Shown: positions 1 to 8,814, counted from the stretch's first letter. The stretch: 64,000 nucleotides of DNA from Flavobacterium jumunjinense (GCF_021650975.2 NZ_CP091285.1:1860001-1924000), one strand, 5' to 3'. A program made the numbers and translations. Notes: a model not told the origin generated them from the sequence alone.

Positions 1-1107
1 AGTTACTACAGACTCTAAATTCATCATGTGTCTCATGATGGAATATTCACCTGTAATTCCCATACCACCAAGCATTTGTCTTGCATCTCTAGCAATTGTT
101 AATGCCATGTCAACATTATTTCTTTTTGCCATAGAAATTTGAGCAGTAGTTGCTTTTCCTTCATTTCTTAAAACACCAAGTCTCCAAGTTAATAATTGAG
201 CTTTTGTGATTTCTGTAATCATTTCAGCTAATTTTTTTTGTTGTAATTGTGTTGCACCAATTGGTTTGTCAAATTGAATACGTTCTTTAGAGTATCTTAA
301 AGCAGTATCATAACAATCCATTGCAGCACCAATTGCACCCCATGCAATTCCATAACGAGCAGAATCTAAACATCCAAGTGGAGCACCTAGACCCGATTTA
401 TTTGGTAATAAGTTTTCTTTAGGAACTTTTACATTATCAAAAATTAATTCACCAGTAGCAGAAGCGCGAAGAGACCATTTGTTATGTGTTTCTGGGGTTG
501 TAAAACCTTCCATTCCACGCTCAACAATTAAACCGTGAATTCTACCTTCTTCATTTTTTGCCCAAACAATAGCAATGTCTGCGAAAGGAGCATTTGAAAT
601 CCACATTTTAGCACCATTCAAAAGATAATGATCGCCCATATCTTTAAAATTTGAAGTCATTCCACTTGGATTAGAACCATGATCTGGTTCTGTTAAACCG
701 AAACAACCAATGAATTCTCCAGTTGCAAGTTTTGGTAAATATTTCATTCGTTGCTCTTCGTTTCCATATTTCCATATTGGATACATAACTAATGAAGACT
801 GTACAGATGAGGTTGAACGAACACCAGAATCTCCTCTTTCAATTTCTTGCATGATTAGACCATATGAAATTTGATCTAAACCAGCACCACCATACTCTAC
901 AGGGATATAAGGTCCAAAACCACCAATTTCACCCAAACCTTTTACAATTTGTTTAGGAAATTCAGCTTTTTGAGCATATTCTTCAATAATTGGAGATACT
1001 TCTTTTTTAACCCATGCGCGTGCAGCGTCACGAACTAATTTATGTTCATCAGACAATAAGTCGTCTAAAAGGTAATAATCAGGTGATTGAAATAAATCTG
1101 GTTTCAT
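1..1107 (-). CDS. Glutaryl-CoA dehydrogenase-like acyl-CoA dehydrogenase (3' end cut by window edge)
   Basis: An FAD-dependent acyl-CoA dehydrogenase, read leftwards from ATG at 1107 and still open at base 1, so 369 codons are present and the extreme C-terminus is missing. Visible landmarks are the N-terminal helical domain, the GLTEPDHGSNP segment of the mid beta-domain, and near the window edge MLGGMGITGEYSIMRHMMNL ending in ESVVT. In glutaryl-CoA dehydrogenases this is followed by YEGT with the catalytic glutamate, which would lie just outside the window. The 'RHMMNLE' form resembles glutaryl-CoA dehydrogenase (lysine/tryptophan catabolism, oxidative decarboxylation to crotonyl-CoA) more than short- or medium-chain enzymes. 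The assignment to glutaryl-CoA is inference from these motifs. A -7-like element lies about 55 bases upstream at 1164-1171. Confidence 0.85.
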   Translation of the reverse strand, partial: MKPDLFQSPDYYLLDDLLSDEHKLVRDAARAWVKKEVSPIIEEYAQKAEFPKQIVKGLGEIGGFGPYIPVEYGGAGLDQISYGLIMQEIERGDSGVRSTSSVQSSLVMYPIWKYGNEEQRMKYLPKLATGEFIGCFGLTEPDHGSNPSGMTSNFKDMGDHYLLNGAKMWISNAPFADIAIVWAKNEEGRIHGLIVERGMEGFTTPETHNKWSLRASATGELIFDNVKVPKENLLPNKSGLGAPLGCLDSARYGIAWGAIGAAMDCYDTALRYSKERIQFDKPIGATQLQQKKLAEMITEITKAQLLTWRLGVLRNEGKATTAQISMAKRNNVDMALTIARDARQMLGGMGITGEYSIMRHMMNLESVVT

Positions 1108-1163
1108 AATTATGTCATTGGAAGTAACGCTATTAAACGTTACATTTAGTTATAAATTTACAA

Positions 1164-1171
1164 CAAAAGTA
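1164..1171 (-). promoter_or_regulatory. Bacteroidota -7 element of the acyl-CoA dehydrogenase gene
   Basis: On the minus strand this reads TACTTTTG, an exact match to TAnnTTTG. It would start transcription near 1157 and give an untranslated leader of about 50 bases. No clear -33 partner was assigned. Confidence 0.5.
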
Positions 1172-1774
1172 ATTAAAGATTTTTAACAAATCAATTGTAA
1201 AATGTTATAATTTTAAAAACTATAGAAATGATGAGATCTATGTTGCTTTAAGGTGAGTTATATTCAATAAAATGAAGATTTTTTTCTTTATTTTGCTGTT
1301 TTTTATGTTTATTTTGAAATTATCTTTTAATAAAACTTAAAATAAATGTTGTTTGTGTTCTTTTTCTTTTTATTTTAGACGTGTTCTTTTTTTAGAGAAT
1401 AGATTATATAATATTTTGATAAGTGAATTTAAAAAAAGAAATCAAGTTTTCTAATTGTATCCTTTTATTAATTGATTTAGATATAATTACTGCAAAAAAC
1501 CACAAATAATAATCGTAAAGATTTCAATTTTTATTTAGATTGAAATGACTTAGAATTTTAAACTTTAAGTTAATGATTATTAGAATTTTATTATTAATAT
1601 TTTTCTTTGTTTTATGTATATAAAGAAAGAAAAAAGTTGCTGAAGCTAATTCATTACGTGAATTGTAATGTTAGTGTATTTTATGCAATTAATGATCTAT
1701 GGATTATAGATGATTGAAACTAAAATAGTAATAAAGTTTTTGAAGTAAAGAATATTAATTAAAAATCAAATAGT
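1172..1774. other. Gene-free AT-rich stretch upstream of a leader-peptide gene
   Basis: About 600 bases of very AT-rich sequence without a convincing reading frame on either strand, no tRNA-like fold and no TAnnTTTG match pointing at the small gene at 1775. It separates two genes reading away from each other, so it must carry the promoter for the downstream peptide gene. Its unusual length in an otherwise tightly packed window may indicate eroded DNA or an unrecognised regulatory or noncoding element. I see nothing in it that I can name. Confidence 0.5.
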
Positions 1775-1969
1775 ATGTTAAAAAAAATTTTAAAACTAGA
1801 CGGAGCTCAAAAATTAAATAAGTCTGAGCAAAAAAATATTAGCGGTGGAGTAAAAATTCCTTTCCCACCTTTTGAACCAAAATTTTGTGGTGGTGACGGA
1901 AGCTTTATTTATGTAGGTGGAAAAAAAGTATGTTGCTACATTCCAGCAGATAATAATTATATTTGCTAG
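1775..1969 (+). CDS. Small double-glycine leader peptide (bacteriocin-like precursor)
   Basis: A 64-residue precursor. Residues 1-25 (MLKKILKLDGAQKLNKSEQK, then NISGG) form a typical Bacteroidota leader with the L-x-G-A-Q-x-L-N/S-K-x-E-Q-K pattern, ending in Gly24-Gly25 for cleavage by a C39-peptidase ABC exporter. The predicted 39-residue core carries four cysteines (C38, C53, C54 and the C-terminal C64), a proline-rich start and several glycines, so a disulfide-linked or otherwise modified secreted peptide is plausible. No C39 exporter, modification enzyme or immunity gene is adjacent, so it is an orphan precursor here. The leader assignment is strong; bactericidal or signalling function is inference. 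A strong terminator follows 29 bases after the stop. Confidence 0.75.
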   Translation: MLKKILKLDGAQKLNKSEQKNISGGVKIPFPPFEPKFCGGDGSFIYVGGKKVCCYIPADNNYIC

Positions 1970-1997
1970 TAAATTATAGCATGAAAACAAATAAATT

Positions 1998-2025
1998 AAA
2001 AGACTACTTCGTGTGGTCTTTTTTT
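1998..2025. terminator. Bidirectional terminator shared by convergent genes
   Basis: Stem AAAAGACTAC (1998-2007), loop TTCGT, stem GTGGTCTTTT (2013-2022) with one G-T pair, flanked by A-runs and T-runs. It ends the leader-peptide transcript. It also contains the last codons and the stop codon (2004-2006) of the minus-strand membrane protein, so the right arm is coding sequence. Confidence 0.8.
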
Positions 2026-3020
2026 ATGTAATGATTTAAAATTGACTTTACACAAAGTAGGTTTAAAGGGAATTCTATAAGTACATGTAAAATGCTTAAA
2101 AACAAAAGTAAAGAAAGTCCTAAGCTATAATTATAGAAATAAATGCTAACAGCAATTATCCATGTAAGTAAAATGTAAGCAGATTTTTTATGAGTAATTT
2201 TTTTATGCCAGCCTATAATTGATGTTTTTGAAAACCAATTTAAATAATGATAGGTATATGCAAATGAAATAAACATTTGAATTTTTAAATCGAGTATTTC
2301 ATAAAAGAAAAAATTACTTTCATGTTTATTACTTATCATTTTAGATATAGAGTTATTTAAAACATGAAAATTATTAGTAGTAAAAATAGACTTTATAGTC
2401 TCTGAAAATTGATAACTACTGTTGTCGATATTTATAAATAATAAGATTATAGGTATACTTAAGAGAAGAAGAATATTAAATGAATTTATATTGTTTTTTT
2501 CTTTTAAATTCCCATACCACATAAACAATAGTGTAAAAAGATACACATGAATAATTGTAGGAAGTAGCACACCAATAATCATTTGATAAGATGAAATCTG
2601 ATGCGAAAAATAGGCTACTAAAATTCCAATAATAATAAGTACTAATTGAATATTCCTTTTTTTTATGAATAGAAAACTAAATGCAACAACTATTGATATA
2701 AAGAACAAATGATTTGTATATTTTGGAAGGACGTATTTTAAGATTTTTAAAATAGAATAATCTTGAAATGATGAGAAAATAGAAAGATTCGTTATGCTAG
2801 GAATAGCAATAATAATGGAAAAAAACAGAATAATATAGATCCATTTTTTATCATTTAAGAAATATTTTTTCTCCTGAATCCAATTGATCTCTGTTAAATA
2901 ATGTAACGGACCTAGAATAGCATATACAATAATAAATAATTCAAACGGAAAAATATAAGCTAATCCAAAAGAAATTAGAATTAGTACTGTGTTAAGTTTG
3001 TCTATCGGAATACTTTTCAT
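2004..3020 (-). CDS. Polytopic membrane protein of unknown function with conserved-looking histidines
   Basis: A 338-residue, very hydrophobic protein with roughly nine or ten membrane segments and no signal peptide. I do not recognise the family firmly. Histidines sit at membrane-segment edges in motifs such as GPLHYLTEINW (about residue 40), TYHYLNWF and ILHVLIEFPLN near the C-terminus. This spacing of intramembrane histidines recalls the Brp/Blh carotenoid dioxygenase type of metal site, but the overall match is too weak to name it. The gene is downstream of the T9SS surface-protein gene on the same strand but separated from it by a terminator, and its stop lies inside the terminator of the convergent leader-peptide gene. 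Membrane location is secure; function is unknown. Confidence 0.7.
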   Translation of the reverse strand: MKSIPIDKLNTVLILISFGLAYIFPFELFIIVYAILGPLHYLTEINWIQEKKYFLNDKKWIYIILFFSIIIAIPSITNLSIFSSFQDYSILKILKYVLPKYTNHLFFISIVVAFSFLFIKKRNIQLVLIIIGILVAYFSHQISSYQMIIGVLLPTIIHVYLFTLLFMWYGNLKEKNNINSFNILLLLSIPIILLFINIDNSSYQFSETIKSIFTTNNFHVLNNSISKMISNKHESNFFFYEILDLKIQMFISFAYTYHYLNWFSKTSIIGWHKKITHKKSAYILLTWIIAVSIYFYNYSLGLSLLLFLSILHVLIEFPLNLLCVKSILNHYIKKDHTK

Positions 3021-3029
3021 GGTGTAAAA

Positions 3030-3067
3030 ATATCAAAAGCTCTAGATTATTCCAGAGCTTTTGATAT
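3030..3067 (-). terminator. Terminator of the T9SS surface-protein gene
   Basis: A perfect 14-bp stem, ATATCAAAAGCTCT (3030-3043) and AGAGCTTTTGATAT (3054-3067), with a 10-base loop. On the minus strand it is followed by a T-rich run. It lies between the stop at 3089 and the next minus-strand gene starting at 3020, so that gene needs its own promoter or readthrough. Confidence 0.75.
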
Positions 3068-3088
3068 TAATATTTATTTTTTAGTTGA

Positions 3089-5500
3089 TTAATACTTAAT
3101 AACCATTTTTTTACTATCAATTTTTTGATTACCTACAAAAAGAGTGTAGTTATAAATTCCAGAAGCCAAACCTTTTGTGCTGATATTTAGTTCTTTTTCT
3201 CCAGTTTCATTTAAATCTACAGTTTCAATTGTCTTTCCTAACATGTCGGTAAAGATAATTTTAGCATTATCTGTTGAAGCAGGTAAGAAATATTTAATTA
3301 TTGAATTATTATTGAATGGATTTGGAATGTTTTGGTAAAGAATTGGTCCAGAATTTCTGTTTGCTCCAAGAACAGGTGGTCCTGCAAGTGTTCCATCACA
3401 AGCACAAGCTTCAATAATATCTAAACGAGCTAAGATATCGTTAATTTGTGTTTGTTGGTTTGTGTTTTCAGTTTGAAGTGCACTTAAAATTGGTGATAAA
3501 TCAACATTTACTGAAGAGCCATTTTCAATAGCTATAGTTAAAGTGTTTCCTGATAAAGTTGCAGATGTAAGGTTTTGCGAATCAGTGTTAACATAAGCCG
3601 ATAAATCTACAGTTGAAGGATCATTTGTTAAACTTAAAATATTACCAGTTAGAGTTAAATCCTGAGCATCTGTTCCATTTAAAGAAGATAAATCTATAGT
3701 ATTCGTTCCACCAGAAATGCTTAAAGTAGATCCGGATAAAGCTAACTCTTGAGAATCAGTATTGTCTAAATAACCGCTTAAGTCTACTGTAGTAGCATCA
3801 TTTGTTAAACTTAAATTATTACCTGTTAATTCTAAATCTTGTTCGTCTGTGTTGTCCAAATAGCTGGTTAAATCGACAGTATTTGTTCCTCCAGAAAGAC
3901 TTAAAATATTACTTCCATCTACTGCTAATTCTTGGGAATCTGTATTAATTGAGCTAACCCAAGCAGCACCATCCCACACATAAAGTGCTTTGTCATCTGT
4001 ATCATAAACCATTAACCCTTCGTCAGTAGTTGTTAAACTTCCTTCTAAAGTAGTTCTTAGTGCATTAGTTAATCGGTTAATTTGAAGTCCTTTGTTGGTA
4101 TCTGCTAATTCTAAAGAAGCATTAGGGTTTGGAGTGTCTGTACCAATACCTACACTTAAAGGATTAGTAACTCCACCAAGAACCATAGTGTTATCATTAA
4201 CTGCTGTAGCAGCATTACCAATGGCAACAGCGTTATTCCCTTGTACATTTGAAGAATGTCCAATTGCGATATTATTAGTTGGAAGTAACGTTCCAGGATC
4301 AGTAGAAGTAGCTCCATAACCTAAAACAATCGTTCCATTAGCTTGAGCAACTGAGTTTGAGCCTATCGCAATAGCTTGTGTATTGTCGATGTCAACTACA
4401 TTTCCTATTCCAACACTGTAGGATTGTGAATTGTTTACTTGGTAACCAATTCCTACAGAATAATCTGCATTAGCATTCATATTTGTTTGATATCCCATTC
4501 CAATGGCACCAGTACCTCTCAGGTCCATATCATTTCCAATACTAACAGAGTATTGAGCGTTATTATAAATACTATATCCCATCATTATGACATCATTATT
4601 ACCTACTGTATTTGCAGCTCCAATAAAAGTATTTCTACTTCTAACGGTGTTGTTAAAATCAGAAAAAGCTCCCATACCTACATTGTCTTCTCCTTCTCTG
4701 TTTGAAAATCCAGTAGCTCTTCCTACATAAGTATTTCGATTTGCATTAGTAGTACTGTTTGTTCTGTTGTTGTCCCAACCTGCTTCCGCTCCAATAAAAG
4801 TATTGTTGTCTGCGTATTCGGTTGCAACTCCTGATGCAGCACCAACAAAGGTATTGTAAATACCAGTGCCCACATCTATTCCAGAGGAATCTCCTAATGC
4901 AGTATTATGATGACCAGTATCTATATCACTCATAGATTCGCTTCCTACACCAACATTTCTATACCCTGTCCCATTTGATCCAGCGGAGCCATATCCGCCA
5001 GCTTCATTTCCAATAAATACATTTTTGTATCCTGTTACAATTTTACTTCCAGCATCTTCTCCTATAAAAGTGTTTTCATATCCTGTAGTGTTACTAGTTC
5101 CTGATTCTTCTCCTATAAAAGTGTTGTCATAACCAGTAGTATTGTTTTCACCTGATTCAGCTCCAAAAAAAGTATTATCGCCTCCAGTTGTATTAAAATA
5201 TCCAGATTGCCAACCTATAAAAGAGTTGTCGAAGCCAGTAGTGTTTGAATATCCAGCTTGATAGCCGATTGCTAGAAATTCGCTGGTTGTCACACTTCTT
5301 CCTGCCTGATATCCTATTAAAGTAGTTCCAGAGCCTGAAGTTAAAAAACTTCCTGTACTGTCGCCATACATAGTGTTAAAGTCACCAGAAGTAATGGATA
5401 TTCCAGAGCCTGTTCCTTGTACTTCATTTAATGTTTGAGCCTTTGAAAACGCTAAGGTTAACAGCCCAATAATAAACGAAAAGAGTAATTTTTTTTTCAT
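3089..5500 (-). CDS. T9SS-secreted surface protein with YadA-head-like repeats
   Basis: An 803-residue secreted protein. Residues 1-21 are a signal peptide ending in FSKAQ. About residues 60-300 hold degenerate repeats of roughly 15-20 residues built on NTFIGxxSGxxNTTGxxN, resembling the left-handed head repeats of trimeric autotransporter adhesins. They continue as AIGxNSxAxxNG-type repeats to about residue 445. A tail-fibre-like segment follows (GIGTDTPNPNASLELADTNK to DKALYVWDGAAWVSS), then beta repeats of the DSQELALSGSTLSISGGTN type. A short CAC linker precedes a type A T9SS sorting domain at about 727-803 (NPFNNNSIIKYFLPA to KKMVIKY). The T9SS signal shows outer-membrane export and surface attachment or release; adhesion is inferred from the repeats. 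A terminator follows at 3030-3067. Confidence 0.85.
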   Translation of the reverse strand: MKKKLLFSFIIGLLTLAFSKAQTLNEVQGTGSGISITSGDFNTMYGDSTGSFLTSGSGTTLIGYQAGRSVTTSEFLAIGYQAGYSNTTGFDNSFIGWQSGYFNTTGGDNTFFGAESGENNTTGYDNTFIGEESGTSNTTGYENTFIGEDAGSKIVTGYKNVFIGNEAGGYGSAGSNGTGYRNVGVGSESMSDIDTGHHNTALGDSSGIDVGTGIYNTFVGAASGVATEYADNNTFIGAEAGWDNNRTNSTTNANRNTYVGRATGFSNREGEDNVGMGAFSDFNNTVRSRNTFIGAANTVGNNDVIMMGYSIYNNAQYSVSIGNDMDLRGTGAIGMGYQTNMNANADYSVGIGYQVNNSQSYSVGIGNVVDIDNTQAIAIGSNSVAQANGTIVLGYGATSTDPGTLLPTNNIAIGHSSNVQGNNAVAIGNAATAVNDNTMVLGGVTNPLSVGIGTDTPNPNASLELADTNKGLQINRLTNALRTTLEGSLTTTDEGLMVYDTDDKALYVWDGAAWVSSINTDSQELAVDGSNILSLSGGTNTVDLTSYLDNTDEQDLELTGNNLSLTNDATTVDLSGYLDNTDSQELALSGSTLSISGGTNTIDLSSLNGTDAQDLTLTGNILSLTNDPSTVDLSAYVNTDSQNLTSATLSGNTLTIAIENGSSVNVDLSPILSALQTENTNQQTQINDILARLDIIEACACDGTLAGPPVLGANRNSGPILYQNIPNPFNNNSIIKYFLPASTDNAKIIFTDMLGKTIETVDLNETGEKELNISTKGLASGIYNYTLFVGNQKIDSKKMVIKY

Positions 5501-5521
5501 CTTTTATGGTTTTAGTTTTAA

Positions 5522-5529
5522 CAAAAATA
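5522..5529 (-). promoter_or_regulatory. -7 element of the T9SS surface-protein gene
   Basis: Minus-strand TATTTTTG, an exact TAnnTTTG match 22 bases upstream of the ATG at 5500, implying a very short leader. Confidence 0.45.
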
Positions 5530-5644
5530 GTGAATTCGTAAAGAAAAGGCGATTTAAATATATTAAAATCACTATTTGACGATAAAATGCATTTGTTATT
5601 GAAGATTATTCTGCTATATTGCATTAAATTTATCCCGTTTTAAA

Positions 5645-8600
5645 ATGAAAAAAAGTAAAAAGTTCATAGAGGTAATACTATTTGCTCTTGTGTTTTTAGT
5701 CTACCTGTTTTCTGCGTCTAAAACTATTACTTTTTGGGATAGTGCAGAGTTTGTAACCAGTAACTATCATTTGCAAGTAACGCACCCTCCTGGCGCATCG
5801 TTTTACACACTTCTATGTAATTTTATAATGCTCTTTTTTCCAGCAAGCTGGGTCGCTTTAATTAGTGCTATGTTATCAGCTTTCTTTGGTGCTTTAACAG
5901 TTGTTTTTTTGTATCGAATTACCCAATTAATTGCTCTTAGAATAGTTCAAAAAGATAGTTCAAAACAAGTTTTAATTCTTACTCATCTTTGTGGTTTATT
6001 AGCAGCTTCAACTTTGGCTTTTTCAAATACTTTTTGGACAGTTGCTACGGAAACAGAAGTGTATACTTTGTCTTCATTCCTTCTATTACTCACTTTCTAT
6101 TTAATGATTTTGTGGAATGATTGTAATAATGTAGTGCAATCGAGAAGGTTAATGTTTTTTCTGTTGTTCGTACTTGGAATTTCGATTGGAGTGCATTTAA
6201 TAAATCTTTCAGTTATAATACCATTATCTATTTTGTATGTAAATAAAAAGAAGAATTTAGGCTGGAAACAAATAGTTGTTTCTTTGTTTTTGAGTGTTTT
6301 TCTTTTTCTGTTTATTTATAATATAGGTATTCAAGGTTTTTTAAAAATTGCTTCTTTTGTAGATGTGAAATTGGTTAATAATTATAATTTACCAGTAAAT
6401 TCTGGATTGTTTATATTGATTGTTTTGTTTCTATTTATGGTTTTTTATGGATTGAATAGGGCAAAAAAGAAGAAAAACATAAGAATATATAACATAATTT
6501 TAGGGACACTTTTTTTTGCTATTGGCACGAGTACTTATATTATTCCAATTCTTAGGAAAGATGTAGTTACTCCATTTTCTAATTCAATTGAGACAAGTAA
6601 TCAATTGTTGAATTATTTGAAAGCAAAACAGTTTGGAGTAGATAATACACCTCTTGTTAAAGGGACAATTTTCAATGCTCCGTTAGACAAGGATTTGCCT
6701 TTCCTCAATGATGAAGAAATATTAACTTATAACCAAGAGAGTCAAAAATATGAGGTTGTTGATGATGGTAAGTATAGTAAAATAAACTATGCTAATGAAT
6801 ACGATATGTTTTTCCCAAGAATGTATAGTCAGAAACCATTAAGTGCAGTTGGTTATTCTAATTGGGTTGCTATTAAAGGTGAGAAAATTAGTTATCCTGT
6901 TCAAGGGAAAATGACAGATTTGTTAAAACCTACTTTTAGTGAAAATTTGCAGTTCTTTAAAAATTATCAAGTAGAATGGATGTACTTGAGGTATCTATAT
7001 TGGAATTTCATTGGGAAGCAAAATGAGAATAAAGGAACAGGAGAAATTTTTAATGGAAACTGGATTAGTGGATTCAACTTTATTGATAAGAGTAGAATTG
7101 GAGACGAAACAGTTATCCCGAGTCGCTATAAGAACGATAAAAGTAATGATGCTTATTATTTTTTACCGTTTATGTTGGGATTGATAGGATTATGGTCGTT
7201 AAGAAAAAATAAAGCCTACTTAATTACTACTGTAGTTTTCTTCCTAACTTTTGGAATAGGAATAACAATTTATCTTAATCCATTGCCAGAAAGTGTTTTA
7301 GTTAGAGAAAGAGATTATATCTTTCTTGGTTCCTTTCTCATCTTTTCAATGTGGGTAGGCTTTTCAATCTTAACATTAAATGAATGGTTAACAAAAATTA
7401 AATCCCAGCAAATCAGAGTTACAATAATAAGTCTTTTTGTGTTGTTGGCATCCCCTTTGCAATTATTGGCTAAAAACTGGAATAATCATCAAAGAAGTAA
7501 CGATACTTTTGCATACGAATTAGCTGAAAAATATTTAGACTCTTGTCCTAAAGGTGCAATATTAATTACAAACGGAGATAACTTTACTTTTCCGTTATGG
7601 TATCTACAAGAAGTTGAAAGCTATAGAGATGACATTCGTGTGATTAATTATGATCAATTAAATATTGAAAACTACATAGATAAGCTAAAATGTAAAAGTT
7701 TAAACTCAGAACCATTGAAGGTTAGTTTTCTAAGAGAAAATTATATTGAGGGTACTCCTAAATTATTTCCACTTAAGAAAGAAACTGAAAAACCAGTAGA
7801 TTTATCTCAATTATTTCAGTTTTTAAACAATGAAAAAACTAAGATTAATTGGAACGGTAAGCAACAACATTATATTCCTGGAGATTTATTTTCAATTAAT
7901 GTTGATACAATAAAAAAGGTCTTTTCTAATTTTAATATTAAAGAATTAAAAGCAAACTATAATTCGAAAATTCTATTCAAATATTCAAAGAATTTTTATC
8001 AGTTAAAAGATATTATGTTGTTCAATATAATTCAAGAAAATATTAATGAAAAACCAATTTGTTTTGCAATAAATGGAGCTACAGATCATTATGTAGGTTT
8101 TCAAAATAATTTAATACACAGAGGGTTTGTAGAGCAATTAATCCCTATTGTAAGAGATAGTAAGGTGTTAAATCCGAAAATTGTAGCTTTAAATCTGTGT
8201 GATGAAATTTTGATGAAAGGAGTCAGTTTTGAAGAATTAAAAACAAAAACAAATTTTATTAAATCAGAAAATATAGAGTATACACAAATTATATTAAGAA
8301 AGAACTACTATTTTCTTGCTCAGGCATTAATCGAGGAAGGAAAGAATAAGGAAGCAAAACAGGTTTTAGATAAGTGTATGACAATGTTTCCAAATTACAC
8401 AATACCATTCAAACAATATTCCTTTGCATTAGGGAAACTCTATTATAGAATTGGAGAGAAACAAAAAGGGAATGAGGTTTGTTTGTTGAGTATGAAGAAT
8501 ATTTGGGAAGAATTACAATGGATAACGTCATTTAATCCAGAAGTTAATCAAATTATAAATGTAAAGAAAGCTGTAAAAATAAAAGACATTTACTTGCAAA

Positions 8601-8713
8601 TGATTAATCAACTGAATCATTACAATCAGGAAGAAGCTAAAAAGAAAATGATTGAAGCAGATAGTTTTGTAAAGCGATTTTCAATTTGGGAAATAAAAAA
8701 TAGTCCATACTAA
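5645..8713 (+). CDS. DUF2723 (GT117, TMEM260-like) membrane protein
   Basis: A 1,022-residue protein of the DUF2723 family, related to protein O-mannosyltransferase-type GT-C enzymes. The N-terminal half is polytopic. The first extracytoplasmic loop carries the diagnostic FWDSAEFVTSNY segment (W31, D32, E35) and HPPG at 47-50, the acidic site expected to act on a lipid-linked sugar. Further membrane segments run to about residue 610. The C-terminal 400 residues are soluble, with a helical TPR-like segment around 885-945. In the family, eukaryotic TMEM260 is a protein O-mannosyltransferase; in Flavobacteriaceae a role in protein O-glycosylation is plausible but inferred. It stands alone between two divergent or terminated neighbours, with a terminator at 8742-8767. 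Confidence 0.85.
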   Translation: MKKSKKFIEVILFALVFLVYLFSASKTITFWDSAEFVTSNYHLQVTHPPGASFYTLLCNFIMLFFPASWVALISAMLSAFFGALTVVFLYRITQLIALRIVQKDSSKQVLILTHLCGLLAASTLAFSNTFWTVATETEVYTLSSFLLLLTFYLMILWNDCNNVVQSRRLMFFLLFVLGISIGVHLINLSVIIPLSILYVNKKKNLGWKQIVVSLFLSVFLFLFIYNIGIQGFLKIASFVDVKLVNNYNLPVNSGLFILIVLFLFMVFYGLNRAKKKKNIRIYNIILGTLFFAIGTSTYIIPILRKDVVTPFSNSIETSNQLLNYLKAKQFGVDNTPLVKGTIFNAPLDKDLPFLNDEEILTYNQESQKYEVVDDGKYSKINYANEYDMFFPRMYSQKPLSAVGYSNWVAIKGEKISYPVQGKMTDLLKPTFSENLQFFKNYQVEWMYLRYLYWNFIGKQNENKGTGEIFNGNWISGFNFIDKSRIGDETVIPSRYKNDKSNDAYYFLPFMLGLIGLWSLRKNKAYLITTVVFFLTFGIGITIYLNPLPESVLVRERDYIFLGSFLIFSMWVGFSILTLNEWLTKIKSQQIRVTIISLFVLLASPLQLLAKNWNNHQRSNDTFAYELAEKYLDSCPKGAILITNGDNFTFPLWYLQEVESYRDDIRVINYDQLNIENYIDKLKCKSLNSEPLKVSFLRENYIEGTPKLFPLKKETEKPVDLSQLFQFLNNEKTKINWNGKQQHYIPGDLFSINVDTIKKVFSNFNIKELKANYNSKILFKYSKNFYQLKDIMLFNIIQENINEKPICFAINGATDHYVGFQNNLIHRGFVEQLIPIVRDSKVLNPKIVALNLCDEILMKGVSFEELKTKTNFIKSENIEYTQIILRKNYYFLAQALIEEGKNKEAKQVLDKCMTMFPNYTIPFKQYSFALGKLYYRIGEKQKGNEVCLLSMKNIWEELQWITSFNPEVNQIINVKKAVKIKDIYLQMINQLNHYNQEEAKKKMIEADSFVKRFSIWEIKNSPY

Positions 8714-8741
8714 ACATAAACTTCATCATAAGTTAATACAC

Positions 8742-8767
8742 AAAAACAGGTAATTGTACCTGTTTTT
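8742..8767 (+). terminator. Terminator of the DUF2723 gene
   Basis: Stem AAAAACAGGTA (8742-8752), loop ATTG, stem TACCTGTTTTT (8757-8767), continuing into a T-run. It isolates the oxidase island downstream. Confidence 0.8.
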
Positions 8768-8784
8768 TTAGTTCTTTATTTGGG

Positions 8785-8792
8785 TAATTTTG
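8785..8792 (+). promoter_or_regulatory. -7 element of the amino-acid-oxidase island
   Basis: TAATTTTG, an exact TAnnTTTG match directly after the preceding terminator and 23 bases before the ATG at 8815. It would drive the LodA-like and LodB-like genes together. Confidence 0.5.
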
Positions 8793-8814
8793 AAAGAAAC
8801 AAAACAAATAAAAC

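Noticed and set aside
1775..1969. Lantibiotic-type precursor
   Set aside because: No lanthionine synthetase or other modification gene nearby and no Ser/Thr-rich core; a double-glycine peptide with disulfides fits better.
4092..4705. Open frames on the plus strand (4092-4319 and 4439-4705) inside the T9SS gene
   Set aside because: Antisense frames of a repeat-rich gene; no start context, no family resemblance, and the minus-strand protein is clear.
3089..5500. Possible CRISPR-like array from regular short repeats in this region
   Set aside because: The repeats are degenerate and encode a repeating protein (NTFIG/NTTG); no conserved direct repeat with unique spacers and no cas genes.
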